The notes beneath the pieces were generated by a model. That model was given only the letters and a program-made list of their open reading frames with translations, ran no database searches and was not told where the DNA came from. A program made the translations under genes and the position numbers. Positions 7,377-15,223 of a stretch of DNA of 15,908 bases are shown one piece after another. The stretch's first letter is position 1; each line of letters begins with the position of its first letter. This stretch comes from RAM1 sp943372585 (GTDB taxonomy: Bacteria > Pseudomonadota > Gammaproteobacteria > Burkholderiales > Burkholderiaceae_C): assembly GCA_943372585.1 (NCBI GenBank), contig CALRZF020000043.1:1-15908 (forward strand). The letters run 5' to 3'.

Positions 7377-8276
7377 TCATCCTTTCAGGGCATTGAGCCC
7401 TTGAAGTTCCTTGCGCATCCAGTCAATGAAAACGCGTGTGCGCATGGGCAAAAGCCGTGCATGCGGATACACCAGGCTGACGGGTCGCGGTGGTGGCTCA
7501 AAACTTTCAAGCACCACGCGCAACTGCTTTTGCGTCACATACGGCGCCACCTGGTACGAAAAGAATTGCCCGAAGCCGGCGCCCGCCACGCACGCCTGCA
7601 CCGCCGGCAAGACGTGATTGAAATCCAGATTGCCCTTCACAGCCAGGCGAAGGGTCTTTGCCCCGTCGTGAAACGGCCCCCAGCCCTGCGCGCCGGGCGA
7701 CAGGCGCACACAGTTGGCCTGCAGCAGCTCGCGCGGGTGTTGCGGCGTGCCCTGGCGGCGCAGCAGCGCGGGGCTGGCTACCACCATGCGGCGGATCTGG
7801 CCCAGCGGCAATGCCACCAGGGACGAGTCGTCCAGCGGCCCGATGCGTATGCCCACATCCAGCCCTTCTTCCAGCAGGTTCACCATGCGGTCCAGCAGCG
7901 CCACGCTGCAGCGCATGCCCGCATGGGCCTGAACAAAGCGGGTGATGGCGGGGGCCACATACATCTGGCCAAACAGCACGGGTGCCGTGACGTTCAGGTG
8001 GCCTGCGGGCTCGCTGGCTTCGGCCGTCAGCGCGGCCTCGGATTCATCGACCGCCGCCAGCACCTGGCGGCAGCTGTCCAGGTGGCGCTTGCCTTCTTCG
8101 GTGAGCGAGATGCGCCGCGTGGTCCGGTTGAACAGGCGCACCCCGAGCAGCGCCTCGTAGGCGGCCAGTGCCCGCACCACCGCGGGCAGCGATGTGCCCA
8201 GCGCGCGTGCTGCCGCCGTCAGGCTGCCCTGGTCGGCAATCTGCACAAAGGTCTGCATGGCGCGCAATTTGTCCAT
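7377..8276 (-). CDS. LysR-family transcriptional regulator
   Basis: This is a 299-residue DNA-binding regulator of typical LysR length. The N-terminal winged helix-turn-helix spans about residues 1-60: MDKLRAMQTFVQIADQGSL, then AAARALGTSLPAVVRALAAYE, then LLGVRLFNRTTRRISLTEEG. The usual Ser/Gln-Ser of the recognition helix appears as TSLPAV. A linker helix with SEAALTAE follows, and a periplasmic-binding-protein-like effector domain starts near 90 (GHLNVTAPVLFGQMYVAP). GLDVGIRIGPLDDSSLVA at about 140-157 is typical of this subfamily. It precedes gor with a one-base gap and is divergent from a flavin-nucleotide-binding protein, the usual LysR target position. Either neighbour may be its target. 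The inducer is unknown, though an oxidative or thiol signal would fit. A TAATAT hexamer lies five bases before the ATG. Confidence 0.93.
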   Translation of the reverse strand: MDKLRAMQTFVQIADQGSLTAAARALGTSLPAVVRALAAYEALLGVRLFNRTTRRISLTEEGKRHLDSCRQVLAAVDESEAALTAEASEPAGHLNVTAPVLFGQMYVAPAITRFVQAHAGMRCSVALLDRMVNLLEEGLDVGIRIGPLDDSSLVALPLGQIRRMVVASPALLRRQGTPQHPRELLQANCVRLSPGAQGWGPFHDGAKTLRLAVKGNLDFNHVLPAVQACVAGAGFGQFFSYQVAPYVTQKQLRVVLESFEPPPRPVSLVYPHARLLPMRTRVFIDWMRKELQGLNALKG

Positions 8277-8351
8277 GGGGCATATTAATCCGTTTATCGC
8301 AGCAGTTCATTGATTTAAAAGCCATTGATCCATAAGGGAGCAGCAAACACA
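8277..8351. promoter_or_regulatory. divergent LysR / COG3576 intergenic control region
   Basis: These 75 bases are much more AT-rich than the flanks. They hold TAATAT (minus strand, 8287-8282), five bases before the LysR ATG, and a direct repeat CATTGAT at 8308-8314 and 8323-8329, fifteen bases apart. AAGGGAG (8334-8340) is the ribosome site of the rightward gene. LysR proteins usually bind such shared regions, but no clean T-N11-A dyad stands out, so the operator is a guess. Confidence 0.4.
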
Positions 8352-9293
8352 ATGACACCCATGAACACGCCTGCCATTGCCTATCCTGTCATTCACGAAC
8401 CTTTTCACGAGGGCGAACAAGCGCTGCAGCAGGAGTCAGGTGCCTTTGGCACGCTGTCGGTGGCCGGGCCGCGCGTGATCCGCAGCTACATGCCCGATCA
8501 GCACCGCAGTTTCTTTGCACAGCTGCCTTGGCTGGTGGTGGGCGCGCTGGATGCGCAAGGGCAACCCTGGGCGCATGCGCTGGCTGGGCCGCCGGGCTTT
8601 GTGCAGTCGCCCGACCCGCAGCAGCTGGTCGTGCATTCGCCCCTGGACGGGCTGGTGGCCGGCGACCCTGTGGGCCTGCTGGGCATTGAGCCGCACACGC
8701 GCCGGCGCAACCGCGTGAACGGCGTGGCGGGGCAGGTGGATGGCCAGGGCTTCAGCGTGCAGGTGTCGCAAAGCTTCGGCAATTGCCCCAAATACATCCA
8801 GGCGCGCGAGGCGACCTGGGCCGGGCCGCGGGTGGCGGGGGCCGTGCATGAGGCCGCCACGCTGGACGCCACCGCGCGGCGCATCATTGCGGCGGCTGAC
8901 ACGTTCTACCTGGCTACCGCCCACCCCAAGGCACGGCAAGGGGGCCTGGCTTCGCACGGTGTGGATGTGTCGCACCGGGGTGGCCGGCCCAGCTTCGTGC
9001 GCATCGCGCAAGACGGCAGCCTGCAGGTGCCTGATTACAACGGCAACCATTTCTTCAACACGCTGGGCAACATGGCGCTGAACCCGCTGTGCGGCCTGCT
9101 GTTCATTGATTTTGAAACTGGTGACACGCTGCAGCTGGCCGCCAGCGCCAAGCTGGTGTGGGACGGCCCCGCCGTCGCGGCCCATCCCGGCGCCCAGCGC
9201 CTGCTGGTGATGCATGTGCAGGCCGTGCGGTATCGGGCTGCGGCGTTGCCGCTGCATTGGGGGCCTGCGACGCTGTCGCCCGTGTTGCCCTAA
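8352..9293 (+). CDS. COG3576-type flavin-nucleotide-binding protein (pyridoxamine 5'-phosphate oxidase-like fold)
   Basis: The 313-residue protein has two PNPOx-like split-barrel halves. The first covers about residues 45-135 (SFFAQLPWLVVGALDAQGQ, HALAGPPGFVQS, RRNRVNGV). The second, at about 170-290, is better conserved, with DTFYLATAHPK, VDVSHRGGRPSFVRI, DYNGNHFFNTLGNMALNP and GLLFIDFETGD. The SHRGG-PSFVR and GN-FFNTLGN blocks are typical of predicted flavin-nucleotide-binding proteins of COG3576. Members are probably FMN-dependent, but the substrate is not known. Some relatives are fused to ferredoxin-reductase domains; this one is not. ATG 8352 has AAGGGAG eleven bases before it. A TTG at 8325 lies upstream of that ribosome site and is unlikely. 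Its position divergent from a LysR gene suggests it is a regulated target. Its stop overlaps the stop of the convergent ODP gene. Confidence 0.85.
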   Translation: MTPMNTPAIAYPVIHEPFHEGEQALQQESGAFGTLSVAGPRVIRSYMPDQHRSFFAQLPWLVVGALDAQGQPWAHALAGPPGFVQSPDPQQLVVHSPLDGLVAGDPVGLLGIEPHTRRRNRVNGVAGQVDGQGFSVQVSQSFGNCPKYIQAREATWAGPRVAGAVHEAATLDATARRIIAAADTFYLATAHPKARQGGLASHGVDVSHRGGRPSFVRIAQDGSLQVPDYNGNHFFNTLGNMALNPLCGLLFIDFETGDTLQLAASAKLVWDGPAVAAHPGAQRLLVMHVQAVRYRAAALPLHWGPATLSPVLP

Positions 9294-10111
9294 GCGACGC
9301 GCAACGCCGCCCCTGTGCGCCGGGCCACCGGGTCCACCCAGGCGGTGGGCAACTGGTAGGCCCTGTCGTCAAACAGGTCCACACCGCACATCAGCGTTTC
9401 AATCCAGTCAAAAAAGTCATTGATGGCCTGGCGGCCCTGGATGGGCGCGCCGTGCTGCGGAACCAGCATGGAAATATCCAGCTGGCGCGCCATGCGCGCC
9501 CACAGGCGCAGGATCTTGTTGGACACCATGTAGCGGCGGTGAAAGCCCTCCATCATCGGGATGTGGGCTTTCAGGTCGGTGACGGGTTTGCCGGCGTCAG
9601 TGCCTGACATCAGCGACACGGCCAGGTCGCCGGTGAACAGGATTTTGCTGATGGGGTCGTAGAAGTGGAAGTTGCCCTCGGAATGCATGAAGTGCGCGGG
9701 CAACAGCCACAACTCGCTTTGGCCCAGCGGCAGTTTGGCGCCGGCATCTGGGACGCCAATCACACGGTCCTGGGTTTTGCCCACCTTGGTGAAGTGCGGC
9801 GCAAACCGCTCCCAGATGCGCGAGATGACCAGCTTGGCTTGGGTAGATGTCATCCAGCGGTCCAAGGACGCAATGATGTCCGGGTCGGCGTGCGAGGCGA
9901 TCAGGTAACTCAGCTTGTTCGGCGCAAAGTGCTGCGACATCGTGAGGAACAGGTCGTTGAACGCCAGGTTGCCGCCGGGGTCGATGACCGCGCCGGTGCC
10001 GTTGTCCAGAATCAGGAACTGGTTGGCCTGCACGGCCTGGCCGTCCTCTTCAATGAGGTCGGTGAACATCAGGCAGGCGTGATTCAGGTTGCGAAACAGT
10101 TCAATGGCCAT
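9290..10111 (-). CDS. stand-alone ODP-type di-iron protein, metallo-beta-lactamase fold
   Basis: The 273-residue product resembles the oxygen-binding di-iron (ODP) domain, the beta-lactamase-like half of flavodiiron NO/O2 reductases. A full set of metal ligands is present at the expected places: H74, D76 and D78 in SHADPDIIAS, H143 in PAHFMHSEGN, D162 in LFTGDLAVS, and H220 in LVPQHGAP. NQFLILDNGTGAVIDPGG (30-47) is the usual first beta hairpin. No flavodoxin or rubredoxin domain is attached, so electrons for catalysis would need a partner, or the protein may be a sensor. Start: ATG 10111 (MAIELFRN) is preferred over a GTG at 10147, although neither has a Shine-Dalgarno. The upstream region carries an FNR-like box at promoter distance. 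Its last codon overlaps the stop of the convergent flavin-binding gene, and a pairing of these two redox proteins is conceivable. Confidence 0.85.
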   Translation of the reverse strand: MAIELFRNLNHACLMFTDLIEEDGQAVQANQFLILDNGTGAVIDPGGNLAFNDLFLTMSQHFAPNKLSYLIASHADPDIIASLDRWMTSTQAKLVISRIWERFAPHFTKVGKTQDRVIGVPDAGAKLPLGQSELWLLPAHFMHSEGNFHFYDPISKILFTGDLAVSLMSGTDAGKPVTDLKAHIPMMEGFHRRYMVSNKILRLWARMARQLDISMLVPQHGAPIQGRQAINDFFDWIETLMCGVDLFDDRAYQLPTAWVDPVARRTGAALRVA

Positions 10112-10138
10112 GGGCTGTCGCTGGGGAAGGCTGTTGGG

Positions 10139-10187
10139 GTGCCTCACTTTAGGCAGCAGCCGCGTGCTGCGCCTTGATGCATGTCAA
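10139..10187 (-). promoter_or_regulatory. predicted FNR/Anr-type class II promoter of the ODP gene
   Basis: The palindrome TTGATGCATGTCAA (10174-10187) matches the FNR/Anr consensus TTGAT-N4-ATCAA with one change in the right half. On the minus strand, TAAAGT (10151-10146) is a 4-of-6 match to a -10 box and would give a start at about 10139. The box centre (10180.5) is then exactly 41.5 bases upstream, the classical class II activator position. The leader to ATG 10111 would be 28 bases. Motif and spacing are seen; regulation is inferred. Confidence 0.55.
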
Positions 10188-10222
10188 GCTGCGGGTGCGC
10201 CCACGGATGCGCGGTGCGCCGC

Positions 10223-10228
10223 TATCAT
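10223..10228 (+). promoter_or_regulatory. possible -10 element of the MlaE-like permease gene
   Basis: TATCAT is followed by GGGCGC and ATG 10235, so the start point would fall on the A of the initiation codon (leaderless message). No -35 is recognisable. The same arrangement precedes dbpA. The FNR-like box is centred 54.5 bases from this start, not a standard activating distance. Confidence 0.38.
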
Positions 10229-10234
10229 GGGCGC

Positions 10235-11032
10235 ATGACCCCCCCGGTGACTGATTCGCTGCAGCGCGCGGCCCGCACGCCCTGGCGCTGGGCGGTGGCC
10301 TGGTGGCGCATCGTGCACTTTGGCGCGCTGATTGTGGTGCTGGCGCTGTCGCCATCCAGCTATGACGCAGCCAACCGGCGCGCCCTGGCCCGCCACATCT
10401 ACCAGGACACCGCGCCCGTGCTGACCTGGTTCACCGTGCTGTGCGCGCTGGTCAGCCTGGTGCTCACGCGCATCGTGGTGGTGACGGCGCTGAGCTACGG
10501 CCTGACGCAGTACGCGCTGGAGATGGTGATTCGTGTGCTGGTGCTGGAGCTGATCCCGCTGACGGCCGCGCTGTTTGTGGCGCTGCGCTGCACGATCCCG
10601 AACGGTGCGGAGCTGGCGCAAATGCGCCGGCGCGGCATCTTTGACGCCCTGCGCGCCAAGGGCGTGGACCCGGTGGGCCGCGAGCTGCTGCCGCGCGTGC
10701 TGGCGGGCATGTTCTCGGTCATCACGCTGGCTGCCCTGAGCTGCGTGGTGGCCATGGTGCTGGCGTATCTGGCGGTGTATGGCTTCACGCTGGCGGGCCT
10801 GCCGGCCTACACACGCATGTTCGGCCAGGTCTTCAACCCGGCCGTGACGCTGGTGTTTGCGCTCAAGACGCTGTTTTTCAGCCTGGCGGTTTCGCTCATG
10901 CCCATGGCCGCCGGCCTGTACGAGAGCAACGTGGCGGGCTGGCGCACCAGCGACGAACTGCAGGGCCTGGTGCGCGTGTTTGCCGTGCTGGTGCTGATTG
11001 AAGTGGTTTCGCTGGTCGGCAATTACTATTGA
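10235..11032 (+). CDS. MlaE-family ABC permease (divergent)
   Basis: The 265-residue inner-membrane protein has about five or six hydrophobic segments, for example FGALIVVLALS, VLTWFTVLCALVSLVL, VLVLELIPLTAALFVALR and VITLAALSCVVAMVLAYLAV. The MlaE signature region is recognisable at about 110-150: LELIPLTAAL replaces the usual RELGPVLTAL, and ELAQMRRRGIFDALRAKGVDP (126-146) corresponds to the ELGTM-EQIDAL-MGVDP coupling segment. MlaE-type permeases move phospholipid together with an MCE protein and an ATPase. Here the MCE gene follows after seven bases, but no ATPase gene is present in the window. ATG 10235 is chosen because MTPPVTDSLQRAARTPWRW starts just ahead of the first membrane region and the TATCAT hexamer fits. 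An ATG at 10181 lies inside the FNR-like box. A run of seven C follows the start codon (10239-10245). Confidence 0.8.
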   Translation: MTPPVTDSLQRAARTPWRWAVAWWRIVHFGALIVVLALSPSSYDAANRRALARHIYQDTAPVLTWFTVLCALVSLVLTRIVVVTALSYGLTQYALEMVIRVLVLELIPLTAALFVALRCTIPNGAELAQMRRRGIFDALRAKGVDPVGRELLPRVLAGMFSVITLAALSCVVAMVLAYLAVYGFTLAGLPAYTRMFGQVFNPAVTLVFALKTLFFSLAVSLMPMAAGLYESNVAGWRTSDELQGLVRVFAVLVLIEVVSLVGNYY

Positions 11033-11039
11033 CTCCCTC

Positions 11040-12068
11040 ATGACAGACCCTCGCGACCCCGTTGACCTGGCGAACACGCCCACCGGCAGTGCCGAGCCAC
11101 CCATGCCGTCTGCGCCACCCGTGAAAAATGTGGAGTTCAAGGCCTTGCTGCTGCTGCTGTTCACGGCGTTGCTGGTGGGGGGCTCGGTGCTGTACCTGAT
11201 GTATTCGCGCGGTGCGTTCGAGACCACGCAGCGCCTGGTGCTGATTGCCGATGACTCCGAAGGCGTGGTGGTGGGCATGAACCTCACGTTCTCGGGTTTC
11301 CCGATCGGCCGGGTGCGCCGCATCGAGCTGGCGGATGACGGCAATGCCCGCATCCTGATCGACGTGCCCACGCGCGACGCCCACTGGCTGCGCCAGTCCA
11401 GCGTGTTCACACTGGTGCGCGGCGTGGTGGGCAACACCAATATCCGCGCCTACAGCGGCGTGCTGACCGACCCGCCGCTGCCCGATGGCGCCGTGCGCCA
11501 GGTACTGCGCGGGGATGCATCGGCAGAAATCCCGCGCGTGGTGTCCGCCGCCAAGGAACTGCTGGACAACCTGAACGCACTGTCTGCCAAGGAGGGCCCG
11601 CTGGGCGCCAGCCTGGCCAACCTGCAGGCCATGACCGAAAAGCTCAACGGCCCGCGCGGCGCCCTGGGCGTGCTGACGGGCAATGATGCGGATGCACAAA
11701 AGCTCATCGTGGCGCTGGACCGCACCAACCAGTTGCTGGCCCGGCTGGACGGGCTGGTCATCAAGGCCGACGGGCTCACGGCGAAGGCCGACACCCAGGT
11801 GTTCGGCCCCAACGGTGTGGTGCCCGATGTGAAAGCTGCCATGGTCCAGGTCAACACCCTGCTGGCCGACACGCGCGAAAGCCTGAAGAAGATGGACGCC
11901 GTGCTGGTGGAGGCCAAGGCCGTGGGCGCCAATGCACGCGTGGCCACCGAAGACCTGGGCACGCTGCGCGCCGAAGTCGAAGCCAACCTGCGCAAGGTGG
12001 AAAGCCTGGTCAACGAAATCAACCGCAAGTGGCCGTTCAAGCGCGACACAGAGATCAAACTGCCATGA
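11040..12068 (+). CDS. MCE-domain (MlaD-like) lipid-transport protein
   Basis: MCE proteins form hexameric rings that carry lipids across the periplasm while tethered to the inner membrane. The 342-residue product has a Pro-rich cytoplasmic tail (1-30), one transmembrane helix (about 36-55, LLLLLFTALLVGGSVLYLMY) and one MCE domain (about 63-140). The MCE domain carries LVLIADDSEGVVVGMNLTFSG, FPIGRVRRIEL and SVFTLVRGVVGNTNIRAYSG. A long helical C-terminal part (about 155-330) follows, with repeated ANLQAM, NQLLARLDGL, KADGL and LRKVESLVNEINRKWPF, as in PqiB-like or long MlaD relatives. ATG 11040 is seven bases after the permease stop with no Shine-Dalgarno, suggesting coupling; a later ATG at 11103 is possible. 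The stop overlaps the start of the next lipoprotein gene (ATGA). Together with the permease and lipoprotein this looks like one transport complex. Confidence 0.88.
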   Translation: MTDPRDPVDLANTPTGSAEPPMPSAPPVKNVEFKALLLLLFTALLVGGSVLYLMYSRGAFETTQRLVLIADDSEGVVVGMNLTFSGFPIGRVRRIELADDGNARILIDVPTRDAHWLRQSSVFTLVRGVVGNTNIRAYSGVLTDPPLPDGAVRQVLRGDASAEIPRVVSAAKELLDNLNALSAKEGPLGASLANLQAMTEKLNGPRGALGVLTGNDADAQKLIVALDRTNQLLARLDGLVIKADGLTAKADTQVFGPNGVVPDVKAAMVQVNTLLADTRESLKKMDAVLVEAKAVGANARVATEDLGTLRAEVEANLRKVESLVNEINRKWPFKRDTEIKLP

Positions 12069-12706
12069 CCCGTACTTCCTTCACCGCGTTGGCGTTGGCT
12101 GGTGTGCTGGCCGCCTGCAGCAACACCCCGCCGCCGCCTGACTGGCAGATGAACGCGCGCGGCGCGCTCGATGCGTTCACCACGGCCTACATGACCGGCA
12201 ATACACGGGTGGAGGCGGCAGAATTCGCCCGCGCACGCAACGCGTTGACCGCCACCGGCCAGCCCGAGCTGGTCGCGCGTGCCGAGTTGCTGCGCTGCGC
12301 TGCGCAGGTCGCCAGCCTCGTGCTGCAACCCTGCGACGGCTTTGAGCCCTTGCGCCAGGACGCGCCTGCGGCCGAGCGCGCCTACGCCGCCTGGCTGGCC
12401 GGCCAGGCGCAACCTGCAGATGCGGCGCTGCTGCCCGCAGCGCAGCGCGCAGTGCTGGCCGGGGGTGCAGACGCGGTGAAGGCCATTGCCGACCCGCTGT
12501 CGCGCCTGGTGGCCGCTGGCGTGCTCATGCGCATGGGCCGCGCCACGCCCGATCTCATGGCCCTGGCCGTGGACACGGCGTCAGCCCAGGGCTGGCGCCG
12601 CCCGCTTCTGGCCTGGCTGGGTGTGCAGGCGCAGCGGGCCGAAGCCGCGGGCGCGGCCGAAGAAGCCTCGCGCATTCGCCGGCGCATGGCGCTGGTGGCA
12701 CCCTGA
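12065..12706 (+). CDS. lipoprotein encoded with the MCE/MlaE genes
   Basis: The 213-residue product has a clear lipoprotein signal: MTRTSFTALALAGVLAAC with lipobox LAAC (Cys18), then SNTPPPPDW. The residue after Cys is Ser, not Asp, so outer-membrane sorting is expected. The mature part is Ala-rich and helical with tandem-helix texture (for example EAAEFARARNALTATGQ, ARAELLRCAAQVASL, AAERAYAAWLAGQA), which might be a TPR-like fold. It does not resemble the beta-rich PqiC-type auxiliary lipoprotein. The ATGA overlap with the MCE gene implies the two are made together, and the outer-membrane lipoprotein could be the receiving end of the lipid path. I cannot name the family. Confidence 0.8.
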   Translation: MTRTSFTALALAGVLAACSNTPPPPDWQMNARGALDAFTTAYMTGNTRVEAAEFARARNALTATGQPELVARAELLRCAAQVASLVLQPCDGFEPLRQDAPAAERAYAAWLAGQAQPADAALLPAAQRAVLAGGADAVKAIADPLSRLVAAGVLMRMGRATPDLMALAVDTASAQGWRRPLLAWLGVQAQRAEAAGAAEEASRIRRRMALVAP

Positions 12707-12740
12707 ACCTGTTAAACCCGAACCTGAAGGACCCTGACCT

Positions 12741-13151
12741 GTGCGAAATATCTTGTGCGCCGTATTTGCCGCTGCCTGCGCTGTGCAACCCGTGATGGCC
12801 CAGACCGCCACCGCCACCGTCACCACGTCATCGGGCCTGGTGTACCAGTCGCTCAAGGACGGCACGGGCGCATCGCCCGCTGCCACAGACGTGGTGCAGG
12901 TGCATTACCGTGGCACCTTCCTTGACGGGCGCGAGTTCGACAGCTCGTACCGGCGCGGCCAGCCCACGGAATTTCCGTTGAACCGCGTGATCCCCTGCTG
13001 GACTGAAGGCGTGCAGCGCATGAAGCCGGGCGGCAAGGCCAAGCTCACCTGCCCGCCGGCCATTGCGTATGGCGATCGCGGCGCGGGCAATGTCATACCG
13101 CCCAACGCCACGCTCAACTTCGAGATCGAGCTGATCTCGGTCAAGCGCTGA
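12741..13151 (+). CDS. exported FKBP-type peptidyl-prolyl cis-trans isomerase
   Basis: The 136-residue product is one FKBP domain behind a signal peptide (1-20, ending PVMA before Q21), so it assists folding in the periplasm. The active-site pattern is present: VQVHYRGTFLDGREFDSSY (Tyr, Phe and Asp of the pocket), TEFPLNRVIPCWTEGVQRM (Val-Ile and Trp), and PPAIAYGDRGAGNVIPPNA (Tyr and the Ile-Pro-Pro loop), ending in LNFEIELISV. An internal CWTEG...KLTCPP pair of cysteines may form a disulfide. The start is GTG 12741, with AAGGA (12726-12730) ten bases before it. It lies 34 bases after the lipoprotein gene on the same strand and may share its message. Confidence 0.93.
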   Translation: MRNILCAVFAAACAVQPVMAQTATATVTTSSGLVYQSLKDGTGASPAATDVVQVHYRGTFLDGREFDSSYRRGQPTEFPLNRVIPCWTEGVQRMKPGGKAKLTCPPAIAYGDRGAGNVIPPNATLNFEIELISVKR

Positions 13152-13216
13152 GTGCCTGCGCGCCAGCCGGTGAACCGCCTGTCGGTGTCAGCGGCTGGAT
13201 GACAGCATTGCGCTGG

Positions 13217-13248
13217 TGCGTCCTACGCAGATGAGGGGAATTTTTTTT
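13217..13248 (+). terminator. possible terminator after the FKBP gene
   Basis: TGCGT, CCT, ACGCA form a 5-bp hairpin (13217-13229), followed after eleven bases by a run of eight T (13241-13248). The gap between stem and T run is too long for a textbook terminator. A second inverted repeat, CCAGCCG (13163-13169) with CGGCTGG (13192-13198), lies closer to the stop codon without a T run. TTGACA at 13247-13252 is a perfect -35, but no -10 follows at 16-18 bases. Confidence 0.3.
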
Positions 13249-13285
13249 GACACTGGATGCCCGTCAACCCCAAAGCATCCACACC

Positions 13286-13765
13286 ATGAAAACACTTCCC
13301 CTGATCTCCAGCGTTCTGCTGGTGTCCCTGCTGGCCGCTTGCGGCGGTGGCGGTGACGATCCCGATCCGACCAACCTCAACTCGGCCTTCACCATCACGT
13401 CGGCGACGGACGCCACCCTGAACGGCGCCTATGGCAGCAGCAACACGCCGCTGTCAGGTGTGAACAAGCTGGAGCGCATCGGTTCAACCGACTCCTGTTC
13501 GTTCACCTTCGAGAACATTCCCCGCACGGGCGGCGGTGCCACTGCCAAGGGCTCGGTGGAGTACCTGGTGGACAGCACGACCGTGCGCCGCCTGGTCCTT
13601 GAGTTGGGTGGCGGCACGTACGAAACGACAGCGGTGGGCACCTCCACCGTTTCGCGCACCAACAACAACGTGAGCTTTGTTGGCAACGTGCTGAGCGCGG
13701 GCACCCCCACGGTCACCATCACGGGCACCATTCCGATGCGCGCTGACCGTCCGTCGGGCTGCTGA
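13286..13765 (+). CDS. small lipoprotein of unknown function
   Basis: The 159-residue product has a lipoprotein signal ending LLAAC (Cys19), then the Gly-rich GGGGDDPDP linker common in betaproteobacterial lipoproteins. The mature part is rich in Thr, Ser, Gly and Asn with alternating beta-prone stretches: NSAFTITSATDATLNGAYGS, CSFTFENIP, KGSVEYLVDSTTVRRLVLEL, VTITGTIPM. There is one internal Cys in STDSCSF and a C-terminal Cys in RPSGC, which may pair. It is probably a compact beta domain on the periplasmic or outer surface. I recognise no family. ATG 13286 is the start that places the signal correctly; an earlier TTG at 13247 adds non-hydrophobic residues. It has no obvious partner and lies between FKBP and dbpA. 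Confidence 0.78.
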   Translation: MKTLPLISSVLLVSLLAACGGGGDDPDPTNLNSAFTITSATDATLNGAYGSSNTPLSGVNKLERIGSTDSCSFTFENIPRTGGGATAKGSVEYLVDSTTVRRLVLELGGGTYETTAVGTSTVSRTNNNVSFVGNVLSAGTPTVTITGTIPMRADRPSGC

Positions 13766-13770
13766 CCTCA

Positions 13771-13801
13771 TTGCAGCCTGCAGGGGCATGGCACCGATAA
13801 T
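13771..13801 (+). promoter_or_regulatory. possible promoter of dbpA
   Basis: TTGCAG (13771-13776), 19 bases, then GATAAT (13796-13801), with ATG 13807 only five bases further on. The spacer is long for sigma-70, but the hexamer is a good -10. The message would be leaderless or nearly so, as proposed for the permease gene at 10235. Confidence 0.42.
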
Positions 13802-13806
13802 GGGCC

Positions 13807-15219
<1,413 letters not shown>

Positions 15220-15223
15220 GGCC

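Noticed and set aside
10184..11440. 418-codon minus-strand open frame across the permease and MCE genes
   Set aside because: Its product is dominated by His, Gln and Arg, with no signal or domain; the plus-strand genes explain the region.
13163..13198. Inverted repeat CCAGCCG/CGGCTGG as terminator of the FKBP gene
   Set aside because: The 22-base loop and absence of a following T run make intrinsic termination unlikely; recorded only as secondary structure.
13247..13275. TTGACA -35 as the promoter of the small lipoprotein gene
   Set aside because: The hexamer is perfect, but the bases 16-18 further on (CCAAAG region) do not resemble a -10, so a sigma-70 promoter is not supported.
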